Positions 1 to 10,542 of a DNA stretch of 64,000 nt are shown in pieces. Positions within the stretch are counted from its first letter, which is position 1. Each line of letters starts with the position of its first letter. The notes below the pieces were generated by a model, which was given only the letters and a program-made list of their open reading frames with translations, did not search any database and was not told the origin of the DNA. This DNA comes from Chalara sp. BL73 (Eukaryota; Ascomycota; Leotiomycetes; Helotiales), in the NCBI GenBank assembly GCA_918026815.1, contig CAKJVC010000150.1, positions 992,001 to 1,056,000 on the forward strand. The letters are read 5' to 3'. The translations under genes and the position numbers were made by a program.

Positions 1-186
1 ATTGGGCAGATTCGCCAGGCTTTCATCCTTCGTAGATTGAAAAGCGCGTTCCTGGTTGTCGTATAATCTCCATGATTTGTAGTGTATGGGGAAGTGTATA
101 TGCGACCTCGAAAGCGTGTTCCAGGAGCCTTAGTTAGGTAGGGAATAAGGAGGAGGGTCTCAAAACTAGAGGCCATTCAGGAATTC

Positions 187-436
187 TGTTGAACAGGCTA
201 GGTCTAAGGATCATACCTAGCCAATTGGGGAAGTTGCAGGTATGCTTGCGCAAGATGCATACGTACTTTTGCCTTCAATGATGAATCTACCGACGTATGT
301 GATACTCACGTGTGAGTATCACGCCTCTATAAGTAGAGACTCTCTCCCGTAGTTCACGTTCTACAACCTTCAGCAATTGATGCGTTTTATCTCATACTCT
401 CTGAAGGCCCCGTGACTTTCTTGTTCTATTTCAATA
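187..436. mobile_element. Solo LTR, copy 1 (Copia-like)
   Basis: A 250-bp element starting TGTTGAACAGGCTAGG and ending TTCAATA. It is flanked by the same 5 bp, AATTC, at 182-186 and 437-441, which is the target duplication expected of an LTR insertion. A diverged second copy lies at 16753-16982. Inside is a near-palindrome ACTCACGTGTGAGT followed by CTCTATAAGTAGAGAC, which looks like an LTR promoter. No internal retrotransposon sequence adjoins it, so it is a solo LTR. Assignment to Copia is an inference from the 5-bp duplication and TGTTG start; Gypsy is not excluded. Confidence 0.8.
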
Positions 437-441
437 AATTC

Positions 442-1016
442 GGCTAATTTAGCGTATCTGGACAGGTTTGATACCGCCTGGTGATCATATCTACTCTTCT
501 CCACAATTTCACGCAAAGCTCTGTTAAAGCTACGAACCACATCATACTGCAGAATATAAAGAATCGTGTCTCCGACCCGCAAGTGCTTCTTACATCGGAG
601 TTGGCGAGGACGGGAGTGGAGTGTTCTGCGGCGTATGCTTAATTTCCTACTCTCCTTTCTACAATAAGCTTTTGGTCGGCGCTCAATCTGCTTTCAGTCC
701 TTCCTATCAACCAGGCATCTCTAAAATACATTCAAAGGCTGTTCGTCTTATACAATTGCCACAACTTCGACTTTCTATTTCGTCTAAGGCATGTGATTAG
801 GCTGCGATAAGCAGCGCGTGTCACATTCTTCCTACTTTGTTTAGGGCCGACCTACAAGATACTCTGGAGTAGCATTTCCCAGCATCTTATACCCTCCCAT
901 CCCTCCCACCACTTCAAAAGACCCTACAGAATCATCCCTGTTGCCTCCCGCACTCCGGGGGACTAGCTGGAAATCGGAATGCCATCTTCCGCAACATATG
1001 AGTATCTGGAAGTGAC
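442..1016. other. No gene seen
   Basis: Only short unsupported reading frames are present. The LTR at 187-436 interrupts a minus-strand open stretch (about 437-582), but neither side resembles a family I recognise. Confidence 0.5.
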
Positions 1017-1741
1017 CTATGATTCTTCCCAATAAGAGGGCTCTCCAGGAAAACGAATGGAAAAAAATCCCAATCTACAGCGTATCCCGCGCGTGTTCAT
1101 TTTCCATTCTCGAAGGATACCCCGACAGCTACGCTTTGTGGGTAAGCATAAAACATCTCCTGCTATTTCCATAATCCGACGCAACTCGAACCAATTGGGC
1201 CTACACATAGATCAGTCGATAAGTATTGAGATCTCATCCATGCCTGCTTTTCGGGCGCCTGGACAATTTCAGTTGGCTTAAGCCCCGTAATGCGATTGTT
1301 GCTTGGATGACCGAGTACCTTCACAAGCGTATAGTGCCTACAATCGAAAACCTTACGCGTAGAGTATTGTTCGAAAATTTTGGCAACAGTTAAGCCATAG
1401 TCGATGATTGTGTCTATTATGACCTGACCGTTGCCAACCACAACACTGATCTCGATTGGTTCAGCTCTAACGCCCGTAAAGGGGATTGAAGTTTCAGTAT
1501 CTATAAAAAAAAACACAGCGTTGGAGTCTGTTTCCATCTTCATTTTAACTGTCCTTGCGAAATCACTCATCTCAAAGAAATGGTGGTGAGAAATGCGTTC
1601 ATCGACTTGGCATCCTCGCTGCTTTTGGGCAACCAACCTTCCATGCATTTTATCGAAATGATCTCGAACTTGAAGGAAACCGTCCAAGATAGTTCCGCAT
1701 CTAACTAGGTAGGTCATGGTAAAATTCCAATGCAGACTCAA
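1017..1741 (-). pseudogene. Broken DEDD-type 3'-5' exonuclease-like gene
   Basis: A minus-strand frame contains FFIDTETSIPF, then EPIEISVVVGNGQVI and DTIIDYGLTV. This is the usual opening of DEDDh exonuclease domains, where the DTE carries metal-binding acidic residues, followed by the 'EIxVVxxxG..I..TII..G' pattern. After GLKPTEIVQ the homologous reading shifts frame to ARKAGMDEISILID, then a TGA stop, then SMCRPNWFELRRIMEIAG; families of this type have W at that stop, so TGG>TGA is likely. One frameshift plus one stop indicates a dead copy. Start and end are approximate. Family placement rests on motif pattern, not on a search. Confidence 0.55.
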
Positions 1742-2249
1742 CCCATGACCAATAAAACCACCAATCCATTTGTACGTGGCAGTGCATCCACCATATTAAC
1801 ACTTGAAGCTTTCCTGGTTGCCGAGCTTTAGTATTGCCATGGAAGATATAGCTTCAATAATTCCGTGATGGGTGGGTTCTTGTGTTTTCCTATCAATCCA
1901 CAGCATCGAGCCGAATGGTAGCTGGAGTGATCCTAAGCCCTTTCGTGATTGCAAGTGATCGTCAAGGGTTTATGGTGTAGCAAAACGGACTTCTTCCAAG
2001 CTTCTTCAGCATCCCCAGAATGTACCGTTCCCACATGCTTACCTTAGTAAGAGGAATGCCGCCGGCGGGGGTCGAAGGTATTGCTACCTTCAGGGCTATA
2101 AACGCGGTTCCTAACCCTGTCAATGACGATTGTTTCAAAGCATCCACAACTGTCAAATTTGCTTGGGCCACAACTATATTACGGCGACTGATCAGCCAAC
2201 GTGAAATGACAGATGAGACTTTGTGAATACGTACGATTTGTTCTCGCCG
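1742..2249. other. No firm feature between two relics
   Basis: Short minus-strand open stretches here could belong to the same dead gene as the zinc-finger relic at 2250-2616 or the exonuclease relic at 1017-1741, but nothing diagnostic is visible. Confidence 0.4.
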
Positions 2250-2616
2250 TTCCGTTCTTCATCCTTCAACTTGTTCTAACACATTCTCCTTCGTCAGAGA
2301 CAATTTATACTTGTATTGCTCACATGCACCGGTTGTATTCTCGTGGCGCTCAAGGTTACCTTGCCTTAGGAACTGCATTCCGCAAGTGTTACAGCTGACT
2401 TTTTTCCCCGAGTATAATTGCATGTGCTACTCCATATTGCTCTTGAGTAGTGATTTTTGGCACACGGTACAATTTGTGAAGGGGCGAGGGCCATGTATCA
2501 AACGCTTATGTGCCCTTAAACTATTAAGTAAATACGCTTGCCACATTTTAGACAAGGATACTTTTCGAACCTTTGTTGAGATCGAGGATATTGATGCTGT
2601 CTGTTTCTGGCCGTGA
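2250..2616 (-). pseudogene. Remnant of a C2H2 zinc-finger gene
   Basis: Reading the minus strand in shifting frames gives three finger-like segments in order: YPCLKCGK near 2540-2570, NCTVCQKSLLKSN near 2430-2490, and SCNTCGMQFLRQGNLERHE near 2321-2396. Each has the C-x2-C knuckle and the last has a downstream H. Stops and frame changes separate them, so no intact protein can be made. It may once have been joined to the exonuclease relic downstream on the same strand; that is a guess. Confidence 0.5.
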
Positions 2617-2779
2617 ACGCCGGCTGCCTCTCCAGAAAATAGGCCGCAGTTGTCCTATACCAGAGCCATCGTGTGCGCGCTTGATATCAATTCAATAACA
2701 TGGTTTCATGCGAAAAGTATGGTGGTGATTTAACCCGTGTGCGAGGCTAGCTAGCTGGGCGAGTACTTAGGCACGCTCA

Positions 2780-2862
2780 CCCTCGACTCAGGGGTTTTCA
2801 TCCGCGACTCAGGTTTATTTGTCCTCGACTCGGGTTTATTCACCCCCAGCTCAGGTCAAAGG
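2780..2862. repeat. Imperfect 20-22 bp tandem repeat, about 4 units
   Basis: Units share the core CGACTCAGG or CGACTCGGG followed by TTTATT or TTTTCA. The units drift, so this is a short minisatellite without obvious function. Confidence 0.6.
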
Positions 2863-3511
2863 TGCTGACTTAAACGGAACTAGCGAGGGTGAGGTTAGAG
2901 TCTGGCTGTGGTAAAATTCTTGATAATGATTTTAATCTTTCACTTTCAAATACTTAAAACATAGTTTGAGATGCGTTTTGATTCATATGTTACTTTTGCT
3001 TGCTAGTTAAATAAGCTGTTTTTTTAATCTCATTAAACTTTTTTGTAATGGCCACAGAACTAATCTATGATAGAAGAGTACAATAATGTAGGGGTTGGTG
3101 TATGAAGTAGGTGTATCATGTATCACTTATAGTATAACCCGTTACCAAATATATAAAGGATACTATTTGGGTTGGGCTTATATCTAAGAGTGTTTCTATC
3201 CTTATATAGAACCTTTGGGGGCTTTGAGGGAAAAGGCAAGTCTGTCTTGCATCCAGTATCTAGGATCGCAACTCGAATTGGCTTTGCGATCTTCGCCAGT
3301 CGTCGACAGCGTGTGATGTGTCCGGCTATAACCTGAAGACCATTGAGGAACTCCTCCGTACGGCCTGAACAGCGAGAAAAGAAGGAAGGGTGCGTGCAAG
3401 TTTCATTCCAGAAGCATTGAAGCTCCTCATTGTTCGGGTAATGTTGATTTGTGGCCTATTTCCTACCGAATTGGGGCAAATTGCACTTCTTCCGAGTCGT
3501 CAAATCGCTAA
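2863..3511. other. No gene seen
   Basis: AT-rich to about 3200 and then of mixed composition. No supported coding region. Confidence 0.5.
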
Positions 3512-4169
3512 TCAAAACAAGAGCGTGACAACCTTTTGGTACAGAGCATTTCTCCTTTCTAAGAGCGGTGAATCAATTGCATCTGTATTAACATCATTCG
3601 AATCGCCTTGGCGTCGGAATACCTGGTCTTTTAGAGTCTCTTTAAAGTTGACGGAGTCCATGCAGTTCTTAACGGCTTTAATAAAGTAGTTCTCCGCCAG
3701 AAACCATCCCACTTCGCATTCTTCAATTCCTTCAACTTCGTCTTTGCTTTAGCATAGCCTGTGTTTGCGTGTGCGAGAAGACTGAGTTTTGAGTTGCGTT
3801 CCAGTCTCAATACCTGGCCGAGGCCGATTTCTAGAAGAACGATCCCCAAGCAGAGTATCCGTGGATACTGGTGAGCACACTGTTCCTTACCGTAGAAATC
3901 CGCAGGCGGTATCTCATATTGGGGGCCAAAAGGGAACGAATGAAGGCTCTTATGGGAATACCTTTTAATGGGGAGAATTCCTTGCTGAGAGGGTTGAGCA
4001 TGATGTCTTCACTTGTCCATCTAATATTCATTACTTCCGAATTGTAAAACTGCCAGAAGGCTCGAGCAAAGCGTAAGACAACCTGATCTTCTACTCGACC
4101 GTAAGTTCGCTCAGTTTTAACCATTCCGCAAGTTGGACGCCACAGCCTGACAAGATATGCTGAAATCCT
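3512..4169 (-). pseudogene. Broken DUF7580-type (HeLo/kinase-like) gene, C-terminal part
   Basis: Minus-strand pieces in order read VVLRFARAFWQFYNS..W, then HQYPRILCLGIVLLEIGLGQ, then NYFIKAVKNCMDSVNF, then RRNALYQKVVTLL. That order is typical of the fungal DUF7580 domain, a degenerate protein-kinase-like C-terminus often fused to HeLo-type prion/cell-death domains: 'A.A..QFY..W', 'YP.I..LGI.LLEI..G', 'AV..C', 'R...Y..VV..L'. The pieces lie in three frames, and no plausible introns (at least 40 nt) explain the shifts near 3840-3890 and 3700. No N-terminal HeLo domain is visible upstream. I read it as a truncated pseudogene. Confidence 0.6.
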
Positions 4170-4701
4170 TCAGGATCTGACTTTTTGCAGAGATTGCAAT
4201 CTTTATCTATATTTAACTTAACTAGTAGGCCCTTTAGACGTATCAAGGGAAGAAGGCTTTCCAGGAGTTAGTAATGTGAATTGTGGGTCTTCTATCACTT
4301 ATATATACCTGGCAATAGATCATAGCTTAGAAAAAGAATCAACGAATACCAGAACCACACCAGCAAGAGCGTAGTTACAACTACTACACCTTTTGCTAGG
4401 TGGTAGGTATTCCGACACATACGGGCTCTTAGAATTACGTTAATGCTATTGGATGGGAGGAATTTGATGAAGGGACCACCAGCGCATCATCTCAAATTAA
4501 AACAGTCACCTGTTCAACATGAACGACACCGAGTGTTTGCATTACAATGACGATCTGAGTGATTCTGTCTATCTGTTATGCACCATGTTTAAATGAGTCT
4601 AGTATAAGACGTGAGAGCCAGCGCCTTGTTAATGCAGCCTACGCGTTGCGGATCAAATGAGAAACGCACTTATGAAAAGGACCACCAATCGCACTGCCTT
4701 T
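4170..4701. other. No gene seen
   Basis: Intergenic sequence downstream of the transporter; it probably holds its 3' UTR. No motif recognised. Confidence 0.4.
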
Positions 4702-6156
4702 TCAAGCTTTCTTAAGCAGGTGGAAGCCTGTTCTTACGATTCGACCGCCAACCAGCAGGGCCGCTCCGCAAATCATAGTTGAGCCTCCGAACATCTGTGC
4801 GTGCAAATAGCCACCATGGTTTGCTTGAATGACTGCACCAGCAATCGGTGGACCTGTAAGGCAACCGATACTGATAACCGAGAAGACCATGCCAATCCTA
4901 ATACCTAATTTGCTAAGATCGGGTGTCAAGCTACCTAGAGCAGGTGGGAATAGACTTTGAACGCCAGCTCCGAAGAAACCATAGATAATTACAATAGCCC
5001 ATAGCGCGTTGATTGTATGGGCAGCGGCCCAGCAGTATACGAGCAGGCCCGATGAAATCACGAACAGAATGAGAGTGTTCACAGGACCGAGCCACCTGTC
5101 CGCGAGGATTGCAGGAACAATGCGACCTGGGATACCGATGGCGTTCATGACCAGTAACAGATTGAGAGAATCTGTTGGGGACATGCCAATAACATCTTTC
5201 GCGAAAGTGGCAACCTTGATGAAAGGAAATGTCAGTATCATATACGAAAACGTGGAGTGACTACTTTGGCTTACATAATAGTAGGCAAAGTAGACCCCCA
5301 TGAAAGTAAGGAACATGCCGGAGCTGAAAAGGACGTAAGATGCTTCCTTAAAGGCAGCAAACTCGATGAATGGGCCTGTAACACGTGGAGGGATACGTGT
5401 GCGAGCGAGACTTAGAATGATGACACCGTTGGCGAGAATGACGAAGCACATGACTCTCAGAGTCCATGGGAAACCAATCTTATAAAGTAGCTGCCTCGCG
5501 ATGGTGGTAAAGACGATGCCACCCGTGACAAAGCCGTTTGCAATACCAGATATTGCCAAGGCTCGCTTCTTCAGAAAGTACGTCGATATTAACGTGACGG
5601 TAGGACAGAACACTAGGCCATCACCTAAGCCAACACAGATGCCTTGGGCAAGGAACAACTGCCAGTATTGAGTAGCAAAGGAAGTTGCAAACACACCGAC
5701 TAGCTGCAATGTCAAGCCTGCAATCAAGACATGGCGGTAATATCCAGCATCTGTTGCGCGACCGGAGAAGGTGCTAATGAAGTATATGAGAAATACTTGA
5801 ACCGAGCCAATCCAGGAGATATCTGAGGGTGACCTATCCAAGGTAGTGGCATAATAGGCTTGGAAAACCCCAAAAGCACTAATATATCCCCAAGAATTGA
5901 ACACCACCAAGTGGCCAACCAGAACTTGGAGCCATGCTCTGGTGCCTCCGTCTGGAGGTGGCCCTACAGCATCGGCCTGATGGGATCGCCGAAAATATGC
6001 TGGAAGGCGCTTCTCTAGGGCAGTAGCCGAGGGCTTTTCGCTAGCATCCGCAGGAAAATCTGCGATGTCGGAAGTGGAAGTATGTTCAGGCACATTTGCT
6101 GCACCGCTTCCCATCGACGGGGTGGATGATGCCGGCTTGCTTTGGCCATCCGTCAT
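4702..6156 (-). CDS. MFS transporter, monocarboxylate (SLC16/MCH)-like
   Basis: A plasma-membrane major-facilitator protein with a hydrophilic N-terminus of about 65 residues and about 12 membrane segments. PPDGGTRAWLQVLVGHL at the first membrane segment is the hallmark of fungal monocarboxylate-permease-like (MCH) proteins; GRIVPAILADR is the half-2 loop signature. The reading frame is open throughout at 484 residues. A 60-nt in-frame intron at 5215-5274 (GTAAGC...AAG, with branch-like CTGAC) is very likely: removing it joins YFAYYYV to ATFAKDVIGMS, which restores the usual family sequence and gives 464 residues. The start lies just before a Ser/Pro-rich tail, as in relatives. Substrate is unknown; many members are orphan transporters. 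It stands alone between relics. Confidence 0.9.
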   Translation of the reverse strand: MTDGQSKPASSTPSMGSGAANVPEHTSTSDIADFPADASEKPSATALEKRLPAYFRRSHQADAVGPPPDGGTRAWLQVLVGHLVVFNSWGYISAFGVFQAYYATTLDRSPSDISWIGSVQVFLIYFISTFSGRATDAGYYRHVLIAGLTLQLVGVFATSFATQYWQLFLAQGICVGLGDGLVFCPTVTLISTYFLKKRALAISGIANGFVTGGIVFTTIARQLLYKIGFPWTLRVMCFVILANGVIILSLARTRIPPRVTGPFIEFAAFKEASYVLFSSGMFLTFMGVYFAYYYVSQSSHSTFSYMILTFPFIKVATFAKDVIGMSPTDSLNLLLVMNAIGIPGRIVPAILADRWLGPVNTLILFVISSGLLVYCWAAAHTINALWAIVIIYGFFGAGVQSLFPPALGSLTPDLSKLGIRIGMVFSVISIGCLTGPPIAGAVIQANHGGYLHAQMFGGSTMICGAALLVGGRIVRTGFHLLKKA

Positions 6157-6759
6157 GATGCCTTTACGTTTGCTTTTGATACCCGGAGAAACTTTGACTT
6201 CTACGTGGAGTACTCTACAAGGCGCGTGTTACTTCCACTCGTACTTGTTTTCTGGGGTGAGGAATACTTACCACGTGGTATTTCGAGTGCTTTCTGTCAA
6301 ATCGACAAAGCTCTGGTTCAGCCAAGATCAAAGGATAGTGAACCTTTATAAACATTTGGGCGGACTGTTTCAGATCTGAGAGAAGAAATGGGAAGGTACG
6401 CTTAATGGGGCGGTCCAGTTATCAGCCGACTAGTGTATGCCGAGAGAGAATGAACGAGATCTGTGGTAGGCACCTCTCAAACGGCGTATGGGTATGTCAT
6501 GTCCAGAAATTCTTCGAATTTCTTCAGCACGGCTGGCCCATTAAGCTAGTCAATTTCAAGCTCCTCTTATAACAAGTGAGGAATATATCTCCAGACTTCA
6601 AATTAGTCCTGCCAATGCTAGACCTTTGCTAGTCAAATCCGACCGGATCACGTTGCATTTTGGAAAGTGCAAAAACAGCACCCTGTTTAACCGCCTAGAA
6701 GGCACTATAAATAGAACGCGATCAACGTATAGATGGAACATGAAGATGGGAGAAATGCA
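6157..6759. other. Upstream region of the MFS gene; no gene
   Basis: Probably holds the MFS promoter and 5' UTR (CACGTGG-type boxes near 6205 and 6270). The rest shows no coding support. Confidence 0.4.
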
Positions 6760-6976
6760 GGGCAGTGTCCGCAATAGTATTTGCATAATACTATACAGTG
6801 TAAGCAAGACCAGTACAAGGCCAGTGTTTGTCTTAATAAAGTAATTTTGACAGCAACAAATGTTGCATTGCTGTGCTACTTATCTCAATGCTACAGCAAC
6901 TATTGCACACGGGCCTTTCACTGGCCTTTGCTTACGTTGCATAGTATTCTGCAAATATTATTGCGAACACTACCCC
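6760..6976. repeat. Long imperfect hairpin (about 70-bp arms)
   Basis: The arm at 6760-6830 pairs with the arm at 6904-6976. Shared cores include CGCAATA, TATTTGCA, AATACTAT, GTAAGCAA and GGCCAGTG, read in the same order on opposite strands. The loop is about 73 nt and contains a smaller ACAGCAA/TTGCTGT stem. It could be a degraded MITE or a transcribed hairpin. No target duplication was found. Confidence 0.7.
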
Positions 6977-7553
6977 ACGAATTCTTTCAGGAAAATAGGC
7001 AAGGTACTCACTTCTCAACGTAGATGGTATCCGTCTAACGTCCCCTTCGGACATGTTCTGCTGACGGTGTGCCCATCCCAATATGTGCAAGGTACATTGT
7101 TTCTCATGGTAAGCCTGTTTCTATACCTGCGCTCTTGGTTAGTAGTATTAGACTAGTGCTTATGTAGCCAACTACGATATCTCCGGATTAATATTCGAGG
7201 AATCTGTTGCCTTGAAGCCTTGTCCTCTGCACTATGTATTTGTATAAGAAGCATCAAGATGCCGATAGATTTGCGATCTTTTTCCATTGGTGGAATTCTT
7301 TACAAGGTTCATTTAGCCCGTTGGAGGATTCATGTGGGGTGGTGCCGGGTAGACCCGCAACGAATCGCGCCATTTTCTCGCAGATGGATGTTTACAAGTC
7401 AGTCAACCAATGGAGGATGAGTTCAATCGTGTCATACAGTATTGTACTTACCGAAAGATAGAAGCCAAGATGAACTTAAATTACGTAGGGGACCATCGTC
7501 TAAACATGAATCCAGATGAGGAAAGTATTTGTTCCCCCGCCCCCGGCTCGGTA
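6977..7553. other. No gene seen
   Basis: Short open frames only; nothing recognised. Confidence 0.4.
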
Positions 7554-9071
7554 CAACTACTTCCCCCCTTGTTAAAGGTTAAATGTAATGTCTATATTTG
7601 TGGATCAGCCAAGGCCACCACTTCCAGGGGGGTTCTAACCAATAGTTCAGGGGACGTATAAGTTCACCGCTTCCGATTTAAAACACAAAAGAATATTCTT
7701 CCTAATTAAATTCTAGTATTTGGTACGGCCACCACTAGCTTGTATCATAGCCCAATGTCTGTTATACGAAATATTATAAATCTTTTAAATGAAAGCTTCC
7801 GAAATCGTATTCCATACTTTTCAGACTATATTTCTTAATCGGTTAAGTAGCACTTTAGAAGCATCATAATAAGCTTAGAAATAGTGATTTTGTACATATG
7901 TTATCACCTATGTTTAAACGTGTTTTATACGGTTTAAAAAAATAGAATAAGGAAGCTATTATATCTATAGATAGTTCTGTCGATATAAGTTATCTTTAGT
8001 CATTCTAAACTAGAGGCAAAAGGTGCCATCTTGCTGCCACCAAAGTTCTATTCCTTGTTGTCGATAAAGATTCAAACCATGGCTTTATATTCCTGAGAAT
8101 GTACTTGTTGAATTTCTCACTATTTCCAGTACTTTGTTCCTGCTCCCAAAACACTGTATAGCCCTCTTTTCATTACAAATAGTCCTATATAACACCCAGG
8201 CCGGTCATTTAAGATATTTGTGTTGCATGCAACCTTCAGCGTATCGATCTAAATCCACTCCTTTTAAAGTGCCTTCAACTGAACAAGTAATACACAGTTA
8301 AGTGAAAGCACCTCCAAAAGGTCGAATCTCATCCAAAAAACGCTTGGTTTGAAGTCTTTCAACAAACAAGATTGAGCCCTGCTCTGCAAAATTAACCTTT
8401 TGCCTTTTGTATACTACATTGTCTAAGAACCCTTTTTGATTTCACAACTCGTTGACTATACCATTCGGTCTTAAAAGCGATCTTAATGGCTTTTTCCTTG
8501 TATCCAAAAAAAGCTAATTAGAGAGTGGATCGAAGGATATAGCAAAAGATATGCCGGTGTGGTGGATCCGATAGCATCCAACTAACTACCTCTTTTCTTT
8601 TCTTCTCCTTTATTATTGGCTTGCCGCAGCAACGTTCTTTTTGGAGCGTTTGCCAATGCTTTGCTAGTTGTATTTATTGTAACGTATAACCGTATCGACA
8701 GTGTATCGTGGGAGGAGAGACTCAATCAAGAGCAGGAGCTGCATTCAATATCAAATAAAGGTCCATTCTGAATATATTCGACCCGTATTACTATAAAAAC
8801 AAATCCACACTGGTCCGAATAGCTTTGTATAGTCATGGCTAAAAGGAGCAAACGAAATGTCAAAATAAGTAAGTTAAAATCGAAACAATAAGTGACCAAT
8901 TAAATAAAGCGTTTCTGCCAAATTGAAATATTTAGCGATGTTAAATTAGTAAGAATTTAGCCTGTTTTTACATCGCAGCTGTGTTTTATTAGCTAGAATC
9001 TCCCTGAAATAGTAGCCTTGGCCGATCTATAAATCCAGGCATTTAACCATTAACAAGGGGGGGAGGTGGAG
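7554..9071 (-). mobile_element. Degenerate Tc1/mariner element
   Basis: About 1.5 kb, bounded by inverted ends of about 80-90 bp: 7554-7645 and 8985-9071. Both contain C-rich tips, TTGTTAA.GGTTAAATG, GATC.GCCAAGGC and TTC.AGGG..ATTCTA-like blocks in mirrored order. TA dinucleotides lie just outside (7552-7553 and 9072-9073), as expected for Tc1/mariner insertion. Coding sequence on the minus strand is ruined (see 7713-8090). The interior is AT-rich with many C-to-T type stops, consistent with repeat-induced point mutation. The outermost 15 bp are only about two-thirds matched, so the exact tips are uncertain. Confidence 0.75.
7713..8090 (-). pseudogene. Tc1/mariner transposase remnant, C-terminal half
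   Basis: Translation with stops gives NLYRQQGIELWWQQDGT, the second catalytic-Asp block of DDE transposases (usually QQDGA..H). It continues through KDNLYR, IKHV, VQNHYF.AYYDAS, LNRLRNIV and ends WAMIQASGGRTKY followed by TAG. The 'AVI.A.GG.TKY' end is characteristic of fungal Tc1/mariner proteins. At least six in-frame stops and one frameshift are present. The N-terminal DNA-binding part should lie at 8090-8900 but is too eroded to assign. Confidence 0.75.
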
Positions 9072-9073
9072 TA

Positions 9074-10542
9074 TCCGTGGAGCATCAGGATAGTATATGC
9101 AGAGCATCGGTGTTTTATCTATCACCCTTATCCTTATTGAGCCGTCGACGTGGTTACCAACTAATATATCTTGTGATGTAACGCCTAAAGCAGACCGGCT
9201 GCGGAGGAGCTAAAACATATTTGTATTAATTGTATGGAGCCGGGTATACTACGAGTTCGACGCAGAAGCGCACCATCCGAAGCTTCGTTAATACAATGCA
9301 GCAATGCGGCGAAGTTACGACATACGATGCGTATGCCAAATATGTCCCTTTTTATCCTCAGCCCCCTACAATCTACACCTGTTTCTATATTGACACTCGC
9401 AGATAACTTATAGTAGCGAAAGCCGACGACTATTAGCGCTGCTCATGGTGCAGATTACAGTTAGTGTAACCACCCAAGATTCAGACGTCGACTTTAGCAC
9501 CGTTTCAGGAATCCGATCCTTGGGCTGTAGAGGGTATTCCCCTTTAACTGGTCCTGATCCTAGGAAGCTAAAGTCAACAGCTTTGTTGTGGCTTGCGGGG
9601 ATTAGATCTTCCCTGCCATACATCTTCCAATATCCCCTAGCTCCGAAAAGGAGCCACGCAGTCTAGCGGCAGGTGAAAATGTACCAGTGATGGCTGAGTT
9701 GTGGATGTTGCCCCCCCGCCTTTCATATTCGTAATGTGAAGTCATTATGAACTCATACCTGTAATAAAATAACCAGGGTGGCGCTCAAAGTCCGGGGAAC
9801 GCTAATCCGAACAAAGTTCCGTAATTTGTGGCTTCTCAAAGCCAGCACAGAGACACGATGCCCCGAAGCTACATGGCCGAAAATGGTTTAGTCATGATAG
9901 AAGGTGCAGCAGGAAGGCACTTCTGGTATTGATATTGATTGAGATAGAAAGACCAAGCATTCATACTTCTCATCTGTGTACCGAATTGATTTTGAACAAG
10001 TATGTTCTTCATTTGGTCATGTAAGCTGGGTACCAAGGAACACTCCTCTTCTTGCTTTCAGACAATATGTTTTCAGCTGTTTAAATCACATTGAATGGCG
10101 TTTCAGTGTTGCTGAGGCATAGCCGTGATAGGAAAGCTTATTAGTTAGGTAGAAGCAATATAGTCTAAATTCAACAAGACCTACGGTAGATAGGAATCGA
10201 GGTGGGGAATTAGAAAGTAGGCGAGGCACATCTTTCTATTGAGTTGAGCATAAAGCTCCTAAGCTATGAGAATAACGGTGCTAAGCTATGGTATGAGAGT
10301 AAAGATTTTGGTAGGGACTGTATCATTTCTTAAGGGTTCCAGGAACCCTCTGGCGTTCCTCCATGATGAATATTTGTCCTCAGTCCAAGTTTCGGAAATC
10401 TGTTGCCAAGGTAACGTGTTAGCGAAGTAAACTCGGATATTGAAGAGAAACAAGCAAGAGAAAAATCGAAAGGATGAAGTTACCGACATTGGAGTAGACT
10501 CCCACCTCTAGGGCAGGTCAAAATGGGGCATATGTTGTGTGT
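9074..10542. other. No supported gene
   Basis: Moderate-GC sequence between the dead transposon and the repeat-precursor gene. A 71-73 residue frame is open on both strands near 9408-9666 with no recognisable family. It probably includes the precursor's 3' UTR up to 10542. Confidence 0.4.

Noticed and set aside
2780..2862. CRISPR-like regular repeats
   Set aside because: Units are contiguous and degenerate without unique spacers, and the DNA is eukaryotic.
9408..9666. 71-73 residue frames on both strands
   Set aside because: No recognisable family and no support for one strand over the other.
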